11,189 nt of DNA from Bacillota bacterium (GTDB lineage: Bacteria; Bacillota_I; Bacilli_A; Acholeplasmatales; Acholeplasmataceae), in assembly GCA_027620815.1 (NCBI GenBank), contig JAQCDH010000020.1, positions 1-11,189 on the forward strand, in the 5' to 3' direction. A model generated the notes under the pieces. The model worked only from the letters and a program-made list of their open reading frames with translations, was not told the origin of the DNA and did not search any database. The position numbers were made by a program, and so were the translations under genes. This document shows, in pieces, positions 6,250 through 11,189 of this stretch (position 1 is its first letter; each line of letters opens with the position of its first letter).

Positions 6250-7866
6250 CTATTGATTGAGTGAAAGTCGTTTAGATTTTAATTCCTCTATTGTTAAATA
6301 TTCATCGAGTTTACCTTCATACATCAGGGCACCTTGACTTCCTATTTCAACAATTTTGTTACATACGGATTGAAGTAACGTGTGGTCGTGAGAAGCAATG
6401 ACCATGGCACCTTTATACTCTTCAAATCCTTTATTCACGGCTTGAATCGATTCAAGATCTAAGTGGTTGGTTGGTGCATCAATTAAAAGTGTATTGGCTT
6501 GTGAAAGCATCAGTTTAGAATACATACAACGCATGCGCTCTCCACCTGATAAATGTTTCACTTCTTTGAGTGCTTGATCTCCACTAAATAACATGCGACC
6601 TAAAAATCCTCTTAAGTATGATTCTGCTGGTTCTTTTGAATACGGTCTTAACCAATCGATTAAGTTTAACGATTTATTATTAAAAAAGTCATCATTGTCA
6701 CTTGGAAAATGTGAAACTCTTGCTGTTTGACCCCATTTGATTGTTCCACTTGTAGGATTAAGTTCTCCTGCAAGTATTTTAATGAGGACTGTGTTCGCTA
6801 AATTATTATCTCCTAATAATGCCACTTTATCACCGTTACTCATCGTAAAGCTTACATTTTTAAATAGTGGTTTCCCATCAAGTTCGTAACTTAAATTGTC
6901 AACTTCTAAGACATCTTTACCTAGTTGTTTTTCAATGTCAAATCCAATAAAAGGATATTTTCTTGTAGAAGGTACGATTTCATCAAGCTCAATTTTTTCT
7001 AATGATTTTTTTCTTGAAGTTGCTTGAGAAGATTTTGAAAGATTCGCGCTAAATCTTGTAATAAAAGCTTTAAGTTCTGCAATTTGATCTTCTTTTTTCT
7101 TGTTTTTATCTGCCATAAGTTTTTGAACGAGTTGAGAAGATTCTATCCAAAAGTCATAATTGCCTGAATAAAGTTTTACTTGATAGTAATCGATATCGAC
7201 CATATGGGTACATACATTATTTAAAAAGTGACGATCATGGGATACAGTAATCACTGTATTTTCATAATCCATTAAAAACTTTTCTAACCAAGTAATGGCA
7301 TCAAAATCTAAGTTATTGGTAGGCTCATCTAATAACAAAATATCAGGATTTCCAAATAACGCTTGAGCAAGTAAGATTTTCACTTTGTTTTTTGGTAAAA
7401 TTTCAGACATCTTTTTTTCAAAATCAAATTTGGAAATACGTAATCCATGTAAGAGTTTTTCAGCATCTGATTCTGCTTCCCAACCATTCATTTCAGCAAA
7501 GGTTGTTTCAAGTTCTGAAAGTAAGTATCCTTCTTCATCTGTAATGGTGTCTTTAGCATATAAGACTTCTTTTTGTTGCATGATTTCAAAGAGTTGTTGA
7601 TGACCCATCATGACTGTTTGTATCACAGAAAAGTCATCAAACGCATTTTGATCTTGACTTAAAAAAGCAAGTCTTTTATCTTTATCAATAATGACAGATC
7701 CTTTACTCGGTTCTCTTTGACTTGAAAGTATTTTTAAAAATGTTGACTTCCCCGCACCATTGGCACCAATCACACCGTAACAATTGCCTTTTGTAAATTT
7801 AATGTTGACATCTTCAAATAACTTTTTATCCGAAAATACTAAACTCAAGTTTGAAACTATAATCAT
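6250..7866 (-). CDS. ABC-F family ATPase, YkpA/YbiT-like, with a degenerate second ATP site
   Basis: A 538-residue soluble protein with two ABC domains and no membrane segments. These proteins bind the ribosomal E site and assist translation. Domain 1 has Walker A GANGAGKS (34-41), Walker B ILLLDEP (Asp180/Glu181) and switch His210. The linker at about 240-310 is highly charged and contains FITRFSANLSKSSQATSRKK, the tRNA-contacting region typical of YkpA/YbiT relatives. Domain 2 has LSGGE (439-443) and His493. Its Walker A reads GDNNLANT (352-359) with Asn358 in place of Lys, and its Walker B is LLIDAP with Ala464 in place of the catalytic Glu. The domain 1 signature is LPKNK (157-161) instead of LSGGE. 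ATG at 7866 with AAGGAA upstream; ends in TAG. No resistance link can be made. Confidence 0.93.
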   Translation of the reverse strand: MIIVSNLSLVFSDKKLFEDVNIKFTKGNCYGVIGANGAGKSTFLKILSSQREPSKGSVIIDKDKRLAFLSQDQNAFDDFSVIQTVMMGHQQLFEIMQQKEVLYAKDTITDEEGYLLSELETTFAEMNGWEAESDAEKLLHGLRISKFDFEKKMSEILPKNKVKILLAQALFGNPDILLLDEPTNNLDFDAITWLEKFLMDYENTVITVSHDRHFLNNVCTHMVDIDYYQVKLYSGNYDFWIESSQLVQKLMADKNKKKEDQIAELKAFITRFSANLSKSSQATSRKKSLEKIELDEIVPSTRKYPFIGFDIEKQLGKDVLEVDNLSYELDGKPLFKNVSFTMSNGDKVALLGDNNLANTVLIKILAGELNPTSGTIKWGQTARVSHFPSDNDDFFNNKSLNLIDWLRPYSKEPAESYLRGFLGRMLFSGDQALKEVKHLSGGERMRCMYSKLMLSQANTLLIDAPTNHLDLESIQAVNKGFEEYKGAMVIASHDHTLLQSVCNKIVEIGSQGALMYEGKLDEYLTIEELKSKRLSLNQ

Positions 7867-7910
7867 AGGGTTTCCTTTTTTACTTATATTCTTTTAGTTA
7901 TGCCTTATTC

Positions 7911-7939
7911 ACTTTAACGTATTGAAGTGAAATTGTCAA
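7911..7939 (-). promoter_or_regulatory. Promoter of the ABC-F gene
   Basis: On the minus strand, a perfect TTGACA (7939-7934), 17-base spacer and TAAAGT (7916-7911, 4/6). The start is near 7904 with a leader of about 38 bases ending in AAGGAA. No regulatory ORF or attenuator hairpin is visible in the leader. Confidence 0.7.
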
Positions 7940-7960
7940 TAAAACTTCTTTAAAAATAAT

Positions 7961-7995
7961 AAAAAACGCAACTTTCATAGGTTGCGTCTTTTTTT
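7961..7995. terminator. Bidirectional intrinsic terminator after the flavoprotein gene
   Basis: ACGCAAC (7966-7972) pairs with GTTGCGT (7981-7987) around an 8-base loop, with A and T runs outside. Read leftward it ends the 8040-9491 gene and separates it from the ABC-F promoter. Confidence 0.85.
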
Positions 7996-8039
7996 AACTT
8001 TATTATAGTCATATTTCAAAATTTAAATGCCTTGTTACT

Positions 8040-9491
8040 TTATTGATGTAGTGGTTTAAACTTTTCTCCAAGTAAAACTTTCAATACATCGACTGCTTTA
8101 TATAAAAGTTGACCTTTCGCTAAAAATCTTAACACAAATTTTAAATCATCACCTGCAGTAATAATTGGTAATTCTACAGATCCATCTTTTCGTTCTTGAC
8201 CCAATCCCATTGTCGCAACCAGTCCGTTACAGAGGCATCTTCTACCTACAGTGTCTTCGATATTGCCACCTTTTTTTACATAATCATCAACGGGTTCTGA
8301 TGGACATCTATACCCAATTGTTCCATTTTCTTTTCGGTAAGGTTCTCTTAAATACCCTAGATCACAAATCCGTTTTCTTTGATCGCCGGTTTCTTTTTCT
8401 CCTATGGTACCTTTTAAATCAACAACTTTAAATGGGAATCCTGTTGGAGATGCTAATGGATCTGTTTTTACTGTTGCGCCACCTGTTTTAAGCGCGTCTA
8501 AAATTTTTAATTTAAGTTCTAAATGTAACCCTGATTCTTCACAAAGTGCAAATGCTGTTCCAACTTGAACACCTTGCGCGCCTAATGCTTGAGCAGCGAG
8601 AACTTGATCACGATTTCCATATCCTCCAGCGAGCCAAAATGGAAGTCCAATGGCTGCAATTGCTTGAATATCAATCTCATCACGGACACCATAAATTGGC
8701 TCTCCGTTTTCATTTAAATCATACTTACCTCGAGGTGGTGCATTATGTCCACCTGCGATATTATGTTCAACAATAAAGCCATCTGGTGCACCTGTAGAAG
8801 CACGCATTAAATGTAATGCAAGTGTTGCAGAACTAATGATTGCTAAAAATTTTGGACGCTTTAATGTTGGTAAAGGTGCCCCATCTGCAAAAGTAGTAGG
8901 TGAAAAGTAAGCTAATGTGGGTTCCGTTTGAGTATCGTTTGCAATTTTAATTGGAAGCGATGTATCTTTATTTAAAGCGAGATCAGTAATCACTCCTGGA
9001 ATACGGGTAGGAATCCCTGCACCCATTAACACATAATCTACATCAGCTAAAATTGCGCCATATAAAGAAGGTAATGTTGGCGCTTGTAGTTTTTCTAAAA
9101 GATTCACTCCAATCAAACCTTGGTGCCCTTGTTTTGCAAGTTTTACCTCAGCATAATTCGCAACAACCATTAATTCAACGGCATCTTTGCTTTGTTGAAT
9201 GGTTGGCATGGCAATCATTTTATACTTATCGCCTCTTTGTTCAATTACGGGTTGATATTTATCAGCAACTCGCTTTGCAATTTCAGGAAATGGAAATTCA
9301 TCTAAAATACGACGCATGAGTTCAGCTGTTGCTGGTTCTTGCAATCTTCTTGAAAAAGTTACAGCAACTGCTGTTCCTGAAACAACTCCGAGTTGACCAT
9401 TCATTGAAACTTGTCTTGCCAACTGCCAACTTGAAACACCGACACCCATGCCACCTTGTATGATTTCTGGTAAAGAATGATTTGTGTTCAA
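8040..9491 (-). CDS. Nitronate monooxygenase / FabK-like (PfaD-related) FMN enzyme
   Basis: A 483-residue TIM-barrel flavoprotein of the nitronate monooxygenase/FabK/PfaD superfamily. IIQGGMGVGVS (10-20) is the N-terminal FMN strand, and NIAGGHN (244-250) carries His249, aligned with the catalytic-site His of FabK (GGH). LAGGYGN (287-293) and ALGAQGVQVGTAF (302-314) are the FMN-phosphate strands. After residue 370 comes a segment not found in ordinary FabK, with Cys376, Cys396, Cys419 and Cys421 (RRCLCNGL), which could hold a metal. The start is TTG, with AAGGAG 11 bases upstream; no ATG is available before the FMN strand. FabK-type enoyl-ACP reduction and nitronate oxidation are both possible. 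A FabT-like operator and neighbouring fabV favour a fatty-acid role, but this is inference. Confidence 0.85.
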   Translation of the reverse strand: MNTNHSLPEIIQGGMGVGVSSWQLARQVSMNGQLGVVSGTAVAVTFSRRLQEPATAELMRRILDEFPFPEIAKRVADKYQPVIEQRGDKYKMIAMPTIQQSKDAVELMVVANYAEVKLAKQGHQGLIGVNLLEKLQAPTLPSLYGAILADVDYVLMGAGIPTRIPGVITDLALNKDTSLPIKIANDTQTEPTLAYFSPTTFADGAPLPTLKRPKFLAIISSATLALHLMRASTGAPDGFIVEHNIAGGHNAPPRGKYDLNENGEPIYGVRDEIDIQAIAAIGLPFWLAGGYGNRDQVLAAQALGAQGVQVGTAFALCEESGLHLELKLKILDALKTGGATVKTDPLASPTGFPFKVVDLKGTIGEKETGDQRKRICDLGYLREPYRKENGTIGYRCPSEPVDDYVKKGGNIEDTVGRRCLCNGLVATMGLGQERKDGSVELPIITAGDDLKFVLRFLAKGQLLYKAVDVLKVLLGEKFKPLHQ

Positions 9492-9544
9492 TTTATAATG
9501 ACTCCTTTTTTATATTTTTATATATTTGTGTGTGTTTAAATTTA

Positions 9545-9559
9545 ATTTGAAATTCAAAT
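9545..9559. promoter_or_regulatory. FabT-like palindromic operator
   Basis: ATTTGAAATTCAAAT is a perfect 7-1-7 palindrome with the core TTTGA-N3-TCAAA. As I recall it, the streptococcal FabT (MarR family) consensus has this same 5-3-5 layout. It abuts the -10 box and covers the predicted transcription start, where repressors commonly bind. Short AT-rich palindromes can arise by chance, so the position is the stronger argument. Confidence 0.5.
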
Positions 9560-9565
9560 ATTATA
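9560..9565 (-). promoter_or_regulatory. -10 box of the flavoprotein gene
   Basis: A perfect TATAAT on the minus strand predicts a start near 9553 and a leader of about 60 bases. There is no recognisable -35. The region at -30 to -73 instead holds phased T/A-tracts that could act as an UP element. Confidence 0.55.
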
Positions 9566-9581
9566 TACCATAAATATACAC

Positions 9582-9626
9582 TTTTTTTCATTTTTTCATC
9601 TTTTTTTACATTTTATATTCTTTTTT
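9582..9626. other. Helically phased T-tracts upstream of the flavoprotein promoter
   Basis: T-runs lie at 9582-9588, 9591-9596, 9601-9607, 9611-9614 and 9621-9626. Their centres are 8.5-11 bases apart, averaging about 9.5. Phased A/T-tracts bend DNA and can contact the RNA polymerase alpha C-terminal domain. The rest of 9492-9706 shows no ORF or RNA gene. Confidence 0.5.
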
Positions 9627-9662
9627 GAAATCATCTTATGTACATTTATGAATTTGATTGCT

Positions 9663-9708
9663 GCTATAAAAAAATCTTCATTCAAGGAAATATTTTTATA
9701 GCTTTTTT
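9663..9708. terminator. Probable terminator after fabV
   Basis: GCTATAAAAA (9663-9672) and TTTTTATAGC (9693-9702) form a 10-bp stem with a 20-base loop, followed on the plus strand by six T. On the minus strand, where fabV ends at 9707, the T-run lies inside the stem rather than after it, so termination of fabV there is less certain. Confidence 0.45.
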
Positions 9709-10900
9709 ATTTTGGTAATTGTTTCGCGAGTGTTTCCAAATCAACATCTTTTGAATAGTCAATCGAATCAAATTCAAATCCATTAATTTGATAAAAATCT
9801 CTTAAAAACATTTTTGTACCATGAAGTTGGAGCAATTCATCATTGGATAATGTTGTCATCATTTCAACAGTTTCTTCTTGAATGTATGATTCCATTTCTA
9901 AATGATCTAATCGTATTCGGTTTTGATCATCAACAATGCGTTTGTTTCCATATACCATATCACTAAATAGACGATGTTTATGGGCTAAAATCGATTCATG
10001 AACGCCATGTTTCTTCATGACCTCATATAAGCATGAAACATAAATTGTCATTTGTGGAATAAATACACTTGCTTTTGTTGTCACTGCTTTCGAAGATGAT
10101 ATGGCAGCTTCACCTTGATATTTGTCTTTTAATAACACATCTATAATTGTTGCATGTTTTTCTAAATCTTCTTTGGCTTTGCCTAATGTCCCACCACGAT
10201 ATATTTTCACTGTTGTAGGTCCACCGATATATGTATAAGATAGTGTTTTAACATACTTATTTAACAACTTTGCGTGATCAAGGGCTAGCATCCATGAATA
10301 CCAATCGCTTCCTCCCATGACATAAACTGTATCTTTAACGTCTTGTTCAGAACCATGCGTTAGTGTAAGATTATAAATTTCTTTACTTACAACATCTATT
10401 GTTTTTCCAACAGCATCTTCACCAAGAGTTTTAATGTGAGATCTTACAAGTTCATTCGTCTCATAATTCATACGACCACCTGAGGCAAGCGAATAGATGA
10501 CAAGATCGATGCCTCCTAAGTGTTCATTTATATAATTGATAACATTTTGCTTCATTTCAGAACTAAACGCATCGCCAACAAAATCTTTATGGGTTTGGTT
10601 GGTTTCTTTTGCAAATTCTTGAAAATAAATATTATTCCACCATCCAGCTGAACCTGTTTTAGAACCTTTAGGTTCATTTTCAAAAGAAACATTAATGGTG
10701 TTTGAATTTGAACCATACGCTAAAGCAATACGTGTTGCTAAGCCGTAACCAGAAGACCCACCAATGATTAATACATTTTTAGGGCCTTCAAATGTGCGAA
10801 GTGCTTTTGCTTCGTTAATTTGATTTAACACGTTTTGACGACATCCTAAAGGATGCGCATTCGTAAAGAAGTTAGATCTTATGTTTGGCTCTATAATCAT
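9707..10900 (-). CDS. fabV: Trans-2-enoyl-ACP/CoA reductase FabV (Ter family), NADH-dependent
   Basis: Reduces the 2,3 double bond of enoyl-ACP or enoyl-CoA with NADH, the last step of fatty acid elongation or of butyrate-type pathways. The ATG at 10900 gives 397 residues, the usual family length. It begins MIIEPNIRSNFFTNAHPLGC like other FabV proteins and is preceded by AGGAG, whereas an upstream ATG at 10960 adds 20 atypical residues. The NADH loop is GGSSGYGLATRIA (47-59). The FabV/Ter active site Y-x8-K is Tyr234/Lys243 within IYRGGTLGKAK, and SYTYIGGPTT precedes it. Family members resist triclosan. ACP versus CoA specificity cannot be told from sequence here. The leader carries a Rex-like inverted repeat, and the neighbour is another possible enoyl reductase. 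Confidence 0.95.
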   Translation of the reverse strand: MIIEPNIRSNFFTNAHPLGCRQNVLNQINEAKALRTFEGPKNVLIIGGSSGYGLATRIALAYGSNSNTINVSFENEPKGSKTGSAGWWNNIYFQEFAKETNQTHKDFVGDAFSSEMKQNVINYINEHLGGIDLVIYSLASGGRMNYETNELVRSHIKTLGEDAVGKTIDVVSKEIYNLTLTHGSEQDVKDTVYVMGGSDWYSWMLALDHAKLLNKYVKTLSYTYIGGPTTVKIYRGGTLGKAKEDLEKHATIIDVLLKDKYQGEAAISSSKAVTTKASVFIPQMTIYVSCLYEVMKKHGVHESILAHKHRLFSDMVYGNKRIVDDQNRIRLDHLEMESYIQEETVEMMTTLSNDELLQLHGTKMFLRDFYQINGFEFDSIDYSKDVDLETLAKQLPK

Positions 10901-10911
10901 GATATGCTCTC

Positions 10912-10929
10912 CTGTAAATAAGTTTACAA
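10912..10929. promoter_or_regulatory. Inverted repeat in the fabV leader, Rex-like geometry
   Basis: The minus strand reads TTGTAAA-CTTA-TTTACAG, a 7-4-7 arrangement with a perfect TGTAAA-N4-TTTACA core. Firmicute Rex boxes are about TTGTGAA/TTGTTAA-N4-TTCACAA/TTAACAA, so layout and outer bases agree while the fifth base of each arm and the last base differ. It also can fold as an RNA hairpin directly before the GGAG ribosome site. Confidence 0.4.
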
Positions 10930-10958
10930 ATTTAAAATTAAATGATTTTGCGTAGTTC

Positions 10959-10967
10959 ATTTTAACA
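10959..10967 (-). promoter_or_regulatory. Extended -10 promoter of fabV
   Basis: TGTTAAAAT on the minus strand (TGnTAAAAT), the same 9-mer as at 5592-5600. The start is near 10952, giving a leader of about 52 bases that contains the inverted repeat and AGGAG. The -35 is weak. Confidence 0.5.
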
Positions 10968-11019
10968 CAACTATAGATGTTATTACTAAATGATTAATCA
11001 TCGATACGATCTATGTAAT

Positions 11020-11036
11020 TAAATCTTCAAGATTTA
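11020..11036. repeat. 17-bp perfect palindrome in the right intergenic region
   Basis: TAAATCTTCAAGATTTA is symmetric about C11028. It lies just before a plus-strand TATAAT (11040-11045). A second palindrome, ATGATTAATCAT, is at 10990-11001. These could be operators or a weak hairpin, but the AT-rich setting makes chance plausible. Confidence 0.35.
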
Positions 11037-11121
11037 TATTATAATATCATATCTAAAGTGGGTTTATGAAAAAAATTAAATGTTTATTGTTGATAAAGCA
11101 TCGTTAAATTCTAAAATTAGT

Positions 11122-11189
11122 TTAATTGGAAAGTGTAATTTTTTTAAGCAATCTAGTCGTATAGATAATTGCAAATATCGTTCCTGTTG
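11122..11189 (-). CDS. Possible C-terminal tail of a leftward gene (partial)
   Basis: An open frame enters from the right edge and ends in TAA at 11124-11122. It encodes 21 residues, TGTIFAIIYTTRLLKKITLSN, with the hydrophobic-then-basic character of a last membrane helix. No terminator follows. A competing plus-strand frame overlaps it, so this is only a possibility. Confidence 0.3.
   Translation of the reverse strand, partial: TGTIFAIIYTTRLLKKITLSN

Noticed and set aside
10912..10929. A CcpA cre site at the fabV leader repeat
   Set aside because: The spacing is wrong (16-base symmetric core with four central bases) and the central CG of cre is absent.
10901..10960. A 20-residue N-terminal extension of FabV from the ATG at 10960
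   Set aside because: The family starts with MII-P-IR, the ATG at 10900 has AGGAG, and the extension would run through the promoter and leader repeat.
11066..11189. Plus-strand small ORFs at 11066 (13 codons, MKKIK start) and 11080 (open to the edge) after a TATAAT at 11040-11045
   Set aside because: The first is tiny and the second has no ribosome site or recognisable product; they also overlap a possible leftward gene tail. The window ends too soon to judge.

Overview
The window is AT-rich, gene-dense bacterial DNA with strong Shine-Dalgarno sites, sigma-A-type promoters and A/T-flanked hairpin terminators. Tryptophan is written TGG throughout and TGA, TAG and TAA all end genes, so the standard bacterial code is used. 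This fits a low-GC Bacillota or Acholeplasma/Izemoplasma-like lineage rather than a UGA=Trp mycoplasma. The lineage is an inference from composition and gene style only.

Layout from left to right. The tail of a rightward gene (1-126) converges on a three-gene leftward operon (3648 to 145). The operon reads: a zinc-phospholipase-C-like/GT4 glycosyltransferase fusion, a HAD phosphatase, and UDP-glucose 6-dehydrogenase (ugd). All three genes overlap. Next come a rhodanese gene interrupted by an in-frame TGA and an unrecognised multi-pass membrane protein, both leftward. A divergent promoter region separates these from a rightward DJ-1/PfpI gene. Three separately promoted leftward genes follow: an ABC-F ATPase (YkpA/YbiT type), a nitronate monooxygenase/FabK-like flavoprotein, and fabV (NADH-dependent trans-2-enoyl reductase). 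The right edge may hold the last codons of one more leftward gene.

How they may work together. The clearest candidate system is the left operon. A phospholipase C releases diacylglycerol and a phosphorylated head group. A lipid GT4 enzyme glycosylates diacylglycerol. A soluble phosphatase could strip phosphate from the head group, and Ugd supplies UDP-glucuronate. Together this looks like a one-polypeptide version of the PlcP plus Agt phospholipid-to-glycolipid exchange known from phosphate-starved proteobacteria. A set of 10-11 bp-spaced TTTTCA/TTTACA repeats just upstream loosely resembles a Pho box. The right half concerns fatty acid or enoyl-thioester reduction: the flavoprotein gene has a palindrome of FabT-operator geometry at its predicted start site, and fabV has a Rex-like inverted repeat in its leader.

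Other oddities are an ABC-F protein with one intact and one wholly degenerate ATP site, and phased T-tracts upstream of the flavoprotein promoter. No tRNA, rRNA, CRISPR array, insertion sequence or integrase was seen, and no stretch over 300 bases lacks a gene.
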